Shown: positions 16,179-26,960, counted from the stretch's first letter. The stretch is DNA of 64,000 bases from Bacteroides propionicigenes (GCF_018390535.1 NZ_JAHBBW010000005.1:62001-126000); one strand, 5' to 3'. Numbers and translations are program-made. Notes: generated by a model not told the origin, from the letters alone.

Positions 16179-17585
16179 TTAGAACTGGAAGAACTTCTTA
16201 GCGTTGTAATAACTGATATCTTCAATCATCTGATTAACGCGTTCCATTTCAGAAACAGGAATTTCACCGTTTTCTACATCACGACCTACGAGATTACACA
16301 ACGTACGACGGAAATATTCGTGGCGCGGATAGGACAGGAAGGAACGTGAATCTGTCAGCATACCGACAAAACGGCTCAGCAAACCAAGTACGGAAAGGGC
16401 ATTCATCTGTTTCTCCATACCGTCTTTCTGGTCGAGGAACCACCAGCCGGAACCGAACTGAATCTTGCCGGCAATCGTACCGTCCTGGAAGTTACCCAGC
16501 ATAGTAGCGATTACTTCATTGGCGCACGGATTCAGGTTGTACAGAATAGTCTTGGTCAGTTTGCCTTCCGAATTCAGTCGGTCGAGGAATTTAGCCATTG
16601 CTTTGGCTGTAGTAAACTCGCCGATAGAATCGAAGCCGGTGTCAGGACCGAGCAACTTGAACATCTTGCTATTATTGTTACGGATAGCTCCATAATGGAA
16701 TTGCTGTGTCCAACCTTTTTCCCAATCCATTTCACCGAACGCAACCAGCATAGCCGACTTGAACTTCAGGATTTCTTCCTTAGTCAGCTCTGCACCGCCG
16801 TACACCTTATTAAAGATTGCTTTGATTTCCGCATCCGTATAGTCTTCCGCATAGAACTCTTCGATACCGTGGTCGGACAGCTTACATCCCTGAGCGGCAA
16901 AGAAGTCGTGACGTTTACGCAAAGCTGTAATCATATCATCGAAAGTAGAGATGGTTACACCGCTTACTTCCGCCAACTTCTCTACATATGCGCGAAAATC
17001 TGCAGGAACTTCCACCGCCATAGCCTTGTCGGGACGCCAAGTAGGCAACATCTTAACTTCAAAACCGCTTTCACGGGTCTTGATGTGATATTCCAGTGAG
17101 TCAACAGGATCGTCCGTAGTGCAGACCGCTTCTACATGATAACGGCGCATCATACCGCGAGCCGAATATTCCGGCTGTTTCAGCTTCTCGTTACATTCGT
17201 CGTAGATTTCACGTGCAGTTTTAGGATTCAAAATCTTATCAATACCGAATGCTGTCTTCAACTCCAAATGCGTCCAGTGATACAAAGGATTACGGAAAGT
17301 ATAGGGTACGGTCTCCGCCCATTTTTCAAACTTTTCCCAATCGGTGGTGTCCTTACCGGTGCAGAAACGCTCGTCCACACCATTGGTACGCATAGCACGC
17401 CATTTGTAGTGGTCGCCACCCAACCAGATTTCCGTCAGTGATTTGAACCGGTAATCGTCTGCTACCATTTGTGGAATTAAGTGACAGTGATAATCGATAA
17501 TCGGCATTTTAGCCGCATGTTCGTGGTACAACTTCTGTGCGGTTTCTGTCTGCAACAGGAAGTTTTCGTCCATAAAGTTTTTCAT
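16179..17585 (-). CDS. uxaC: Glucuronate/galacturonate isomerase
   Basis: Uronate isomerase (468 residues) converting D-glucuronate to D-fructuronate and D-galacturonate to D-tagaturonate, the first step of hexuronate breakdown. It opens MKNFMDENFLLQTETAQKLYHEHA and has the metal-binding PIIDYHCHLIP motif of the amidohydrolase fold. The family stretches WLGGDHYKWRAMRTNGV and GSGWWFLDQKDGMEKQMN (active-site region) follow, then SRSFLSYPRHEYFRR near the C-terminus. It is divergent from a LacI-type regulator and uxaB. Confidence 0.97.
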   Translation of the reverse strand: MKNFMDENFLLQTETAQKLYHEHAAKMPIIDYHCHLIPQMVADDYRFKSLTEIWLGGDHYKWRAMRTNGVDERFCTGKDTTDWEKFEKWAETVPYTFRNPLYHWTHLELKTAFGIDKILNPKTAREIYDECNEKLKQPEYSARGMMRRYHVEAVCTTDDPVDSLEYHIKTRESGFEVKMLPTWRPDKAMAVEVPADFRAYVEKLAEVSGVTISTFDDMITALRKRHDFFAAQGCKLSDHGIEEFYAEDYTDAEIKAIFNKVYGGAELTKEEILKFKSAMLVAFGEMDWEKGWTQQFHYGAIRNNNSKMFKLLGPDTGFDSIGEFTTAKAMAKFLDRLNSEGKLTKTILYNLNPCANEVIATMLGNFQDGTIAGKIQFGSGWWFLDQKDGMEKQMNALSVLGLLSRFVGMLTDSRSFLSYPRHEYFRRTLCNLVGRDVENGEIPVSEMERVNQMIEDISYYNAKKFFQF

Positions 17586-17703
17586 CTTCTTGTGTTTTAA
17601 GTATCTAAAAAAATTACTTTCCTATTATTACACCTATATAGTATTGATTGTAAAGCTAATAGGCTTGATAAGGCTTTTTACTTTTATTAACCGTTATCGA
17701 ACA

Positions 17704-17734
17704 CAAAAGTAGAAATTTTACTTGGAGAAACAAA
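17704..17734 (-). promoter_or_regulatory. Promoter of uxaC
   Basis: Minus-strand TTTG (17734-17731) and TACTTTTG (17711-17704), 19 bases apart. Just past it, at 17688-17696, is the small palindrome TAAC-C-GTTA, in the right place for an operator; this is a weak candidate for binding by the adjacent LacI-type regulator. Confidence 0.68.
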
Positions 17735-17750
17735 ATAATTCGTATCTTTG
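17722..17750 (+). promoter_or_regulatory. Promoter of the LacI-type regulator and uxaB
   Basis: TTG at 17722-17724 and TATCTTTG at 17743-17750, 18 bases apart. It is interleaved with the uxaC promoter on the other strand, so the two directions may compete for polymerase. Confidence 0.66.
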
Positions 17751-17816
17751 CGGCAAATATTTATAATATTTAAGTTTTGAACGTAGGACCTTTAAACGCC
17801 TTAGGGTAGGGAGAAT

Positions 17817-18878
17817 ATGGAAAACAAGAATTATACGATAAAAGACATTGCACGCATGGCGGGTGTATCTGCCGGAACTGTAGACCGCGTGCTCCATAAC
17901 CGGGGCGACGTATCCCGCGCGAGTAGAGAAAAGGTCCAGAAGGTTCTTGATGAAATAGATTATCATCCTAACATGTTTGCCATAGGACTGGCTGCCAAAA
18001 AGCGTTATCATATAGTTTGCATTATACCTTATTATATAGAGCATGATTATTGGCACTCCGTAGCGCAAGGCATAGACCGTGCCGCACAGGAATTGCGTCC
18101 GTTCAACGTCGGGATAGATTACCTGTATTACAACCATGCGGATAAAACTTCTTATGAAAAAGCATGTGCACAGCTTCAAACCGAGCCTGTTGACGCGGTG
18201 TTGATTGCTCCGAACTTTCAGGACGACACTTTGAAACTGACATCCTATCTGGAAAACAAAAAGATTCCTTATGCCTTCATCGACTTCAACATGGAAGAAA
18301 CCCATGCATTATGCTATATCGGTCAGAATTCAAAAATCAGCGGATATATTGCTGCCAAAATATTGATGCGTCGTTATCAAGAAGGGCAAGAAATCGTACT
18401 TTTCCTGAATAATCAAAAGAACAGTCCGGCTGAGGTGCAAATGCAACGCCGTCTGGAGGGTTTTATGCAATATCTTGCAACCGAGCACGATAATCTGACT
18501 ATACACGATATCATTCTTCACAAGGAAAATAATAACTCCAATGAGGAATTATTAGACACTTTCTTTGCAGAACATCCCAAAGCGGTCTTAGGAGCCGTAT
18601 TCAACTCCCGCGTATATCAGGTAGCAAGCTATCTGCAAAAGAAGAAACAAAAAATGAATGCGCTGGTAGGTTATGACTTACTTCAAAAGAATGTGGAATA
18701 TTTGAAAAGCGGCGAAGTAAATTACCTTATCGGGCAGCGACCGGGACTGCAAGGTTATTGCGGTGTCAAGGCATTATGCAATCACATCGTGTTCAAGAAG
18801 CCGGTTACGGCTGTAAAGTATATGCCTATTGACATCCTTATGAAAGAGAACATAGACTTTTACTTTGAGTTTGAATAA
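17817..18878 (+). CDS. LacI-family transcriptional regulator
   Basis: A 353-residue DNA-binding protein. The helix-turn-helix is at residues 6-30 (YTIKDIARMAGVSAGTVDRV, then LHNRGDVS), followed by the hinge (VQKVLDEIDYHPNMFAIGLAAKK). The rest is a periplasmic-binding-protein-like ligand domain (VCIIPYYIEHDYWHSVAQGI; VDAVLIAPNF; VLGAVFNSRVYQVASYL). The position between uxaC and uxaB argues for a hexuronate or a hexuronate intermediate as ligand. That is inference from context; the ligand cannot be read from the sequence. Confidence 0.92.
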   Translation: MENKNYTIKDIARMAGVSAGTVDRVLHNRGDVSRASREKVQKVLDEIDYHPNMFAIGLAAKKRYHIVCIIPYYIEHDYWHSVAQGIDRAAQELRPFNVGIDYLYYNHADKTSYEKACAQLQTEPVDAVLIAPNFQDDTLKLTSYLENKKIPYAFIDFNMEETHALCYIGQNSKISGYIAAKILMRRYQEGQEIVLFLNNQKNSPAEVQMQRRLEGFMQYLATEHDNLTIHDIILHKENNNSNEELLDTFFAEHPKAVLGAVFNSRVYQVASYLQKKKQKMNALVGYDLLQKNVEYLKSGEVNYLIGQRPGLQGYCGVKALCNHIVFKKPVTAVKYMPIDILMKENIDFYFEFE

Positions 18879-18939
18879 TCCCCAAACACCATAAATTATA
18901 AATCATAATCCATAACTTATTATTAAAATCATTTTTAAG

Positions 18940-20418
<1,479 letters not shown>

Positions 20419-20442
20419 ACAAGGACCGATATTATGAAAATA

Positions 20443-20477
20443 AACAGGGTAAGACTGCGGTTTTACCCTGTTTTTTT
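20443..20477 (+). terminator. Terminator after uxaB
   Basis: Stem AACAGGGTAA / TTACCCTGTT followed by a run of seven T, 24 bases after the uxaB stop. Confidence 0.88.
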
Positions 20478-20580
20478 ATGCCTGCCACACTGAATATAAC
20501 AGCACCTATGTGATGCCTAACCGATATTTTTCATGTACCTTTACCGGACAATACATATTCATTAAAACCCGAACAAAAGA

Positions 20581-21015
20581 ATGGAAAGCAACACCGACTT
20601 CAACAAACAAGTAGCCCAATACACATTGTGTTTCAACGACCAATGCCCAAAAGCCGAAAACTGCCTGCGACACAGTATGACACAATACAATACAGCGGAA
20701 AACATCCGACTGTCCGTTATCAATCCCCTCTGTTATCCGGAAGCGGGAAAAGAGTGCCCGCATTTTCGTACAAACAAGAAAATACGAGTGGCATGGGGCT
20801 TCAAGAATCTTTATGATGATATGCCCGCACGTATTGCCCGCGCTGTCCATCTCAATCTGGAAGCCATTTTCAGCCATTCTCCCTATTACCGGTACCGTAA
20901 TCAGAAGTTGGGACTCACCCCGAAGCAGCAGGAGTGCATCCGCCAAGTATGCAGGAAGCATGGTTGGAAAGAGGAAGTTGTTTTCGACCGATACACCGAA
21001 GAATACGACTGGTAG
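20581..21015 (+). CDS. Small cysteine-containing protein (DUF6078-like)
   Basis: A 144-residue soluble protein. Near the N-terminus a set of cysteines (CFNDQCPKAENC) and later LCYPEAGKECPHF could bind metal. The C-terminal half is basic and helical (KLGLTPKQQECIRQVCRKHGW) and may bind nucleic acid. I associate this with a Bacteroides-only family (DUF6078 in my memory), without certainty. No function is known. It stands alone upstream of the GTAC array. Confidence 0.68.
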   Translation: MESNTDFNKQVAQYTLCFNDQCPKAENCLRHSMTQYNTAENIRLSVINPLCYPEAGKECPHFRTNKKIRVAWGFKNLYDDMPARIARAVHLNLEAIFSHSPYYRYRNQKLGLTPKQQECIRQVCRKHGWKEEVVFDRYTEEYDW

Positions 21016-21076
21016 GCATTCCCGCCGGAATCCCCCTACGGAACCGTCGATTTTCTCCCGTATGATAGTTCAATTT

Positions 21077-21240
21077 CCATCGGTTGGTACAAGGAATACC
21101 AACCGATGGTACGTCTTGTACCTTACTATGGTACACGTCGTACCACAGTAAGGTACAGACCGTACCACGCTGAGGTACGGGACGTACCAAAGGAGGAAAC
21201 TTTCTGGTACATACATATATCTGATAAACAGCAAGGTACA
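21077..21240. repeat. 22-bp-period GTACC/GGTAC array with hairpins
   Basis: Eleven GTAC tetramers at 21087, 21109, 21118, 21131, 21140, 21153, 21162, 21175, 21184, 21207 and 21236. From 21109 to 21184 the spacing alternates 9 and 13, so the unit is GTACC-N8-GGTAC-N4, exactly 22 bp, present three times in a row at 21118, 21140 and 21162. A perfect 13-bp hairpin (21077-21089 with 21097-21109) opens the array. A 17-bp hairpin with one mismatch (21118-21134 with 21140-21156) follows. This fills the gap between the genes at 20581 and 21311. Confidence 0.85.
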
Positions 21241-21310
21241 CAATGCGATTTGCGAACATATTTTTCCTATATTTGTTCCCTATATCAGCAGAACAACCCA
21301 AAATAGAAAT

Positions 21311-21763
21311 ATGAAATACGGAGTAAACAGAAAAGTATTGCTTGTCACCGCCGGAGTCGTATGGATTGCCGCCGGAGCCAATATCCTTAGGATAGGGATA
21401 GTAACGTGGCTGACGGATTCACAATATTGGTTGTTCAAGATAGGAGAGGCTACGGTTGTGTTTCTTCTGTTCTTTTTGCTGATATTCAAGAAGCTCTATT
21501 ACAAACATACCAAACGTATCGAACAAAAAAAGAAAGAGAAGAACTGTCCTTTCTCTTTCTTTGATGTAAAAGGTTGGATTGTAATGGTCTTTATGATAAC
21601 GTTCGGCATTACGATGCGCTCGTTCCATTGGTTGCCGGACGCATTTATTTCGGTCTTTTATACCGGGCTTTCACTTGCACTTATCTTTACCGGAGTATTG
21701 TTTATACGCTATTGGTGGGTAAACCGAGAAGGCAACTTATTTACTCTGCCGTCCGAAGAATAA
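21311..21763 (+). CDS. Small integral membrane protein, unknown
   Basis: A 150-residue protein with four hydrophobic segments at about residues 9-27, 43-62, 89-105 and 115-134. A strongly basic loop (KKLYYKHTKRIEQKKKEKN) lies between segments 2 and 3, placing that loop in the cytoplasm. I do not recognise a family. It ends 23 bases inside the convergent FHA gene and directly follows the GTAC array. Confidence 0.72.
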   Translation: MKYGVNRKVLLVTAGVVWIAAGANILRIGIVTWLTDSQYWLFKIGEATVVFLLFFLLIFKKLYYKHTKRIEQKKKEKNCPFSFFDVKGWIVMVFMITFGITMRSFHWLPDAFISVFYTGLSLALIFTGVLFIRYWWVNREGNLFTLPSEE

Positions 21764-22262
21764 AGGTAGTGGCGCCGATAGTCACAATAGCCCCGTCCTC
21801 AATGCGGACGCGGTCTTTATCTCCCAAAATCTCATTATTCAGAAAAGTACCTGTCAGGCTAGGGGCATCACGCAACGTGTAAATAAGTTTGCCTTGCTTA
21901 TTACGCTTTACATTAATCACACAATGATTGCGGTCCATGCTCATATCCGAAGTTTCTATCGGAACATTGATAACAGTCCCTACACAACGACGGCCAATCT
22001 TATTATCTCCCTCTTGCAAGGGCAGTACTTGCTTAAAGCCAAAAACGTTCTCAATGACTGTAATACTACCGAAAGCCTCTTTATATTCAGTCTCATCCGG
22101 ATTCTCTTCTTTCTGCGGAGCTTTCATTTTCGTTTTGCCCAAACGTATGCTGAATTGCTTCTTGCAGTTCTCGCATACAAACACCAAGGACTGACCTTCG
22201 GTGTATTTTGTTTCATCAAAAGTCAGATAGTTCTCACATTTGGGGCAGCGGATACGTTTCAT
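21741..22262 (-). CDS. Zinc-finger plus FHA-domain protein
   Basis: A 173-residue cytoplasmic protein. Residues 1-36 form a four-cysteine finger (CPKC...CENC). Residues 70-170 form an FHA domain, which binds phosphothreonine peptides, with the core pattern NKIGRRCVGTVINVPI, MDRNHCVINV and SLTGTFLNNEIL. The FHA-conserved Gly-Arg, Asn-His and Asn residues are present, although the usual Ser-Arg-x-His reads Asp-Arg-Asn-His. No kinase partner is nearby. It lies 48 bases downstream of the SPOR-domain gene in the same direction, so the two may share a transcript. Confidence 0.88.
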   Translation of the reverse strand: MKRIRCPKCENYLTFDETKYTEGQSLVFVCENCKKQFSIRLGKTKMKAPQKEENPDETEYKEAFGSITVIENVFGFKQVLPLQEGDNKIGRRCVGTVINVPIETSDMSMDRNHCVINVKRNKQGKLIYTLRDAPSLTGTFLNNEILGDKDRVRIEDGAIVTIGATTFILRTAE

Positions 22263-22309
22263 TGGATAGATTGGATAGTTGATTATTAATAGTTCATCAC
22301 GGAGAAAAG

Positions 22310-23398
22310 TTATCTTTTCAGCACCCAGGCATTCTGAAATGCTTCATCCTGACGAATCTTATTTAAAGCGCGATAGGCTTCTTTCTCTGTGGCGCATGAC
22401 TGAATGCTGACACGCATCTTGCCGTCACCGATAATTGCTTTAGCACCTGTATGTCCTTTGACGACCAGCTGTTGTGCCATGGCATTGGCATCTTTTTCGG
22501 TGCCTACGCTGGCTATGATGATGTGGTAAGGCGTCCTTGCGGGCTGAGCGGCAGGAATAGCGGTTGCAGTCTCTGTATCAGGCTGAATAGGAGCGACCGG
22601 CTGCCGGCTAACCTTTATCTCTTTTACGGCAACAGGAACTGTGACTTTCTTGCTTGCGGACTGCGGCAAGTTAGTCCGGGCGGCTTCTACCTTCTTGTCT
22701 CCGGCTTTGGGATGGACAACAATCGGAGTTATAACCAGCGATTGTTTTTCTATCTGCTCGAATAACTCGCTAGGGAGCAACTGCGCATAGTTGGCTTTCA
22801 CCACTTCCGTATTCTCTATGGGCGTGGAAAGGAAGAAGAACAGAGCCACAATGGCAATCATGGCAACTGCATTCGTCAGATAAGAGGGATTGATACGAAT
22901 CTCGTACTTACGCTTCTTTTCTTCCCTGACAACCGGTACGAAAGGAATAACCTTGTCCTCATAAGGCTTGCTTATGGCAGCCAGTTCCTGCATCTCAAAA
23001 CTATCGAGACCATATAAGTAAGGAGTAGTAATCTTATTATCGTAAGGAACAAAATCATATGTATCATGAATGGAATAGCGTAACTCGCCGACATTCGGCA
23101 AGTCTACCTTCCCGTCTTCGTGGAGCAGAGCCAGTAACTCTTCCACCGATTTGTCCACAATCTTGGTAGCATCGGAAAAGTCCGTACTGTACACAGCCAT
23201 ATAGGATTGCACCAGCAGCCCGTCATTCATCTTCAACTGCGGATTGAAACCGATGATACGGGTAGGGGGTAAAAATGTATTTTCCTCCACAGCTCTCATT
23301 GCCGGAGTATAGTGAGCAACAAATCCTCCCAAGCCCGGAACAATGACACAATCATTCTCCAATAACAATACTTCTATATGTTGTGCTAATTCAATCAT
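22310..23398 (-). CDS. HU-like (CCDC81-type) and SPOR-domain membrane protein
   Basis: A 362-residue single-span protein. Residues 1-130 match the Bacteroidota HU/CCDC81-like domain (VPGLGGFVAHYTPA; LPPTRIIGFNPQLKMNDGLLVQSY). A membrane segment is at about 174-194, then a proline-rich linker, then a SPOR domain at about 285-362 (YHIIIASVGTEKDANAMAQQL). SPOR domains bind denuded septal peptidoglycan, and the domain order implies a cytoplasmic N-terminus and periplasmic C-terminus. A link between division site and cytoplasmic partner is inference from this layout. Confidence 0.87.
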   Translation of the reverse strand: MIELAQHIEVLLLENDCVIVPGLGGFVAHYTPAMRAVEENTFLPPTRIIGFNPQLKMNDGLLVQSYMAVYSTDFSDATKIVDKSVEELLALLHEDGKVDLPNVGELRYSIHDTYDFVPYDNKITTPYLYGLDSFEMQELAAISKPYEDKVIPFVPVVREEKKRKYEIRINPSYLTNAVAMIAIVALFFFLSTPIENTEVVKANYAQLLPSELFEQIEKQSLVITPIVVHPKAGDKKVEAARTNLPQSASKKVTVPVAVKEIKVSRQPVAPIQPDTETATAIPAAQPARTPYHIIIASVGTEKDANAMAQQLVVKGHTGAKAIIGDGKMRVSIQSCATEKEAYRALNKIRQDEAFQNAWVLKR

Positions 23399-23641
23399 GC
23401 TACAAAAGTAGCGGTTTTATCGGAGATACACCACTTTCGCCGCGTTTTTCTTATTAACAACTTATAAACACAGCAAACTTTGGAAACTCCTTTATCGGCT
23501 ATGGCTGATATATTAGATTTTTTTCCTACTTTTGCAGCGTTTTCTACGTCTCCTTTAATTAAGACTATAAACTATATTATATATTTTGAAATGAACACGG
23601 ATTACTGTCAGCACTTAACCAGATATAGACTATCCACTATC

Positions 23642-25075
23642 ATGCGTATCCCTATCTGTTTATTGGCTTTTATTTTTATAGGAAGCAACATGGCAACCGC
23701 ACAGGTTTCTCCTTTCGTTGAATACGGAGCCACCGTACATACAGGAGATTACACTCCTCTGTGGCAAGTGAGCAACCAGCAAGGGCTCGGCTCCATTTAT
23801 GACAATACTTATGTACGGGGCGGAGTAGGCTACAAGCACCAGCTGGGCAAGTGGAAATTTGAGGAAAAGCTGGATATGGTAGCAGCTGTCGGAATGAACT
23901 TTAAAGGCGATAAGGATATATTCATCCAACAGGCATATATAGATGTACGCTACAAATGGTTGGGACTTTTTGCCGGAAGTCGTGAGAAAGGCGCTCCATT
24001 GCTGAACAATGCTTTAAGCAGTGGCGACATGACATGGTCGGGCAATGCAAGACCCATTCCCCAAATAATGGCAGGCATCCCCGAATACCTTTACATACTT
24101 CCGCGCCTTGCCATAAAAGGCGAAATCTCTTACGGCTGGTTCACTGACAATAAGTATCAGGAACGTAAAGTAGGGGCGGGATATTGGTATACGAAAGACA
24201 TCAAATATCATCACAAAGAAGGATTTATCCGTGTGGGAGTACCTAACGGAAAGTGGCAGTTTGACATCGGCATGACGCTTGATACGCAATTTGGCGGACA
24301 TATGATGAATGCAGACGGTAGCAGCACCGATTTAGGAAACACACTGAAAGATTATTTCAGAGTGTTTATCCCGGGTTCCGCCGGTGAGGACAAACCCGGC
24401 AATGACAGTCAGTTCTATCAAGGCAACTTCTTGGGCAGCGAACAAATAAGACTGACTCACCGTGCCGACAAATTCTCAATCAGCGCATATTTGTGCAACC
24501 ACTTTGACGACTTCTCTGCTATGGGTAAGCAAAACGGCTGGGATGGTCTGTGGGGAATTGAAATGAGTTTCAATAATTTCAAGCCTATCAATGCAGTGGT
24601 CTTTGAATATTTGCAGACTACCAACATGAGTGGTCCGCTGCATGGCCTGCACGAACCCGAGGAAGGTCCTGTGCACAAAACAGGAGGAAGCGACAATTAT
24701 TACAATAACGGCCTTTATCCGGGCTGGGCACATTGGGGTATGATGATAGCCAATCCTTTGATTGCCTCACCTATTTATAATGAGGACGGATATATGGCTT
24801 TCAAATATAACCGTGTAAAAGCGTTGCACATCGGCTGGAGCGGACAGATAAGTCCGGAGTGGAGCTACATCGCCAAGATGAGCCATAACAGGACGTGGGG
24901 AACTCCGGGTGCTCCTACACTGGATATTTTGGAGAACTTTTCAGCATATGCCTCGTTCTCTTATTCTCCTGAAAGATGGAAAGGCTGGAACTTTAACGCA
25001 TCTCTCGCCTTGGATATGGGAGAGATATATGGAGATAATTTTGGTTTTCAATTAAAGATACATAAATCATTCTAA
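23642..25075 (+). CDS. Wzi-like capsule assembly outer-membrane protein
   Basis: A protein of 477 residues with a clean signal peptide (MRIPICLLAFIFIGSNMATA) and an aromatic, beta-rich mature part typical of the Wzi capsule-assembly barrel family (EYGATVHTGDYTPLWQVSNQQGLGS near the start; a phenylalanine at the C-terminus). Wzi anchors capsule or exopolysaccharide at the cell surface. The start at 23642 gives the best signal peptide. ATG 23591 is also in frame and lies downstream of the TACTTTTG box at 23527-23534, so it remains possible. The next gene, rfbC, follows by four bases. Confidence 0.85.
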   Translation: MRIPICLLAFIFIGSNMATAQVSPFVEYGATVHTGDYTPLWQVSNQQGLGSIYDNTYVRGGVGYKHQLGKWKFEEKLDMVAAVGMNFKGDKDIFIQQAYIDVRYKWLGLFAGSREKGAPLLNNALSSGDMTWSGNARPIPQIMAGIPEYLYILPRLAIKGEISYGWFTDNKYQERKVGAGYWYTKDIKYHHKEGFIRVGVPNGKWQFDIGMTLDTQFGGHMMNADGSSTDLGNTLKDYFRVFIPGSAGEDKPGNDSQFYQGNFLGSEQIRLTHRADKFSISAYLCNHFDDFSAMGKQNGWDGLWGIEMSFNNFKPINAVVFEYLQTTNMSGPLHGLHEPEEGPVHKTGGSDNYYNNGLYPGWAHWGMMIANPLIASPIYNEDGYMAFKYNRVKALHIGWSGQISPEWSYIAKMSHNRTWGTPGAPTLDILENFSAYASFSYSPERWKGWNFNASLALDMGEIYGDNFGFQLKIHKSF

Positions 25076-25079
25076 AGCA

Positions 25080-25628
25080 ATGAACTACATACAAACAGAA
25101 ATTGACGGTGTATGGGTTATTGAACCGAAAGTGTTCAATGACGCACGCGGCTACTTTATGGAAGCGTTTAAGGAAGAAGAATTCCGTACCCATATCGGTG
25201 ATGTACACTTTGTACAGGACAACGAATCAAAATCTTCTTTCGGTGTATTGCGCGGGTTGCATTATCAGAAAGGTGAGTACAGCCAGGCTAAATTAGTACG
25301 TGTCATTAAAGGTAAGGTATTGGACGTTGCGGTTGATTTACGCAAATCTTCTCCTACATTCGGCAAATATGTCAGTGTAGAATTGAGCGAAGACAACAAA
25401 CGGCAATTCTTCATACCCCGTGGCTTTGCCCACGGTTTCTTGGTATTGAGCGAAGAGGCTATCTTTACCTATAAAGTAGATAACGGCTATGCCCCGCAAG
25501 CGGAAGCGTCTGTTCGTTTCAATGACGAAACCGTAGGCATTGATTGGCCGGTTGCTGAATCGCAGCTCTTATTGTCGGAGAAAGACGGTCATGCCGTATC
25601 GTTCAAAGATGCGGAATATTTTGAATAA
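25080..25628 (+). CDS. rfbC: dTDP-4-dehydrorhamnose 3,5-epimerase
   Basis: Cupin-fold epimerase (182 residues) acting on dTDP-4-keto-6-deoxyglucose in dTDP-L-rhamnose synthesis. Markers are DARGYFMEAFKEEEF, the catalytic-histidine strand LRGLHYQKG, VVDLRKSSPTFGK-type text (VAVDLRKSSPTFGKYVSVEL), and IPRGFAHGFLVLSEEA. It is packed between the Wzi-like gene and ugd with 4- and 3-base gaps, so the three are one operon. The other rhamnose genes (rfbA, rfbB, rfbD) are not in the window. Confidence 0.96.
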   Translation: MNYIQTEIDGVWVIEPKVFNDARGYFMEAFKEEEFRTHIGDVHFVQDNESKSSFGVLRGLHYQKGEYSQAKLVRVIKGKVLDVAVDLRKSSPTFGKYVSVELSEDNKRQFFIPRGFAHGFLVLSEEAIFTYKVDNGYAPQAEASVRFNDETVGIDWPVAESQLLLSEKDGHAVSFKDAEYFE

Positions 25629-25631
25629 GAT

Positions 25632-26945
25632 ATGAAAATAGCCATTGTCGGTACAGGGTATGTCGGTTTAGTAACCGGTACTTGTTTTGCGGAAATCGGT
25701 GTCAATGTAATTTGCGTTGATACAAACAGCGAAAAAATAGAAGCGTTGAAACAGGGAATTATTCCAATCTATGAAAACGGACTGGAAGAAATGGTAAACC
25801 GAAACGCAAAAGCAGGACGTCTGCAATTCACCACTTCTTTGGAAAGTTGCTTGAATGAGGTAGATGTCATATTTAGCGCTGTGGGAACTCCACCCGATGA
25901 AGATGGCAGCGCCGATTTGAGTTATGTACTTGAAGTGGCACGTACCATTGGGCGCAATATGGAAAAATATGTACTGGTAGTAACCAAGAGTACCGTTCCG
26001 GTGGGAACCGCCAGGAAAGTACGTGCAACTATTCAGGAAGAACTGGATAAGCGGGGAGTGCAAATGGAGTTCGATGTTGCATCCAATCCCGAATTTTTGA
26101 AAGAGGGCAATGCTGTGGCAGACTTCATGAGTCCCGACCGAGTTGTAGTAGGAGTTGAATCCGAACGTGCAAAAAAACTAATGAGCAAACTATACAAACC
26201 GTTCTTGCTGAACAACTTCCGTGTTATCTTCATGGATATTCCTTCCGCCGAAATGACAAAATACGCGGCTAACTCCATGCTCGCCACCCGTATCAGCTTC
26301 ATGAACGATATTGCCAATCTGTGCGAATTGGTAGGGGCTGACGTCAATATGGTGCGCAGCGGTATCGGTTCCGATACGCGTATCGGTCGCAAATTCCTTT
26401 ATCCGGGCATTGGATATGGCGGTTCATGCTTTCCAAAAGATGTAAAGGCATTAATCAAGACTGCCGAACAGAGTGGCTATCAGATGCGCGTACTCCAAGC
26501 AGTAGAGGAAGTGAATGAGAAACAGAAAAGTATATTGTTCGAAAAGCTGCAACGGCACTTCAATGGCGACTTGAACGATAAGACGATTGCCTTATGGGGA
26601 TTGGCGTTCAAACCGGAAACTGACGATATGCGCGAAGCACCTTCCTTAATTCTGATAAATAAGTTGTTGAATGCAGGCTGTAAAGTACGTGCGTACGATC
26701 CGGCTGCCATGACGGAATGCCGCCGCAGAATAGGTGACAGTGTTTACTATGCTACTGATATGTACGATGCTGCACTGGATGCAGATGCTTTGATGCTGGT
26801 AACGGAATGGAAAGAATTTCGCTTGCCGTCATGGGCTGTCATCAAAAAGACAATGAAAACCCCGGTGTTGCTGGATGGTCGTAATATCTACGAAAAGAAA
26901 GAAATAGAAGAACTTGGATTTACCTATCGCTGTATCGGTAAATAA
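25632..26945 (+). CDS. ugd: UDP-glucose 6-dehydrogenase
   Basis: NAD-dependent enzyme (437 residues) oxidising UDP-glucose to UDP-glucuronate, a sugar donor for polysaccharides. The N-terminal Rossmann motif is IAIVGTGYVGLVTGTCFAE. The catalytic cysteine lies in GIGYGGSCFPKDVKAL at about residue 261. The C-terminal UDP-binding domain has LWGLAFKPETDDMREAPS. Together with rfbC and the Wzi-like barrel this points to surface glycan production, but no glycosyltransferase or polymerase gene accompanies it here. Confidence 0.96.
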   Translation: MKIAIVGTGYVGLVTGTCFAEIGVNVICVDTNSEKIEALKQGIIPIYENGLEEMVNRNAKAGRLQFTTSLESCLNEVDVIFSAVGTPPDEDGSADLSYVLEVARTIGRNMEKYVLVVTKSTVPVGTARKVRATIQEELDKRGVQMEFDVASNPEFLKEGNAVADFMSPDRVVVGVESERAKKLMSKLYKPFLLNNFRVIFMDIPSAEMTKYAANSMLATRISFMNDIANLCELVGADVNMVRSGIGSDTRIGRKFLYPGIGYGGSCFPKDVKALIKTAEQSGYQMRVLQAVEEVNEKQKSILFEKLQRHFNGDLNDKTIALWGLAFKPETDDMREAPSLILINKLLNAGCKVRAYDPAAMTECRRRIGDSVYYATDMYDAALDADALMLVTEWKEFRLPSWAVIKKTMKTPVLLDGRNIYEKKEIEELGFTYRCIGK

Positions 26946-26960
26946 AGGAGGAAGATAGAC

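Noticed and set aside
18880..18939. AT-rich CATAA-like repeats between the regulator and uxaB
   Set aside because: Words vary in length and spacing; no fixed period as in the five arrays.
21077..21240. CRISPR array
   Set aside because: Unit of 22 bp with internal variation, no 20-40 bp unique spacers, no cas genes in the window.
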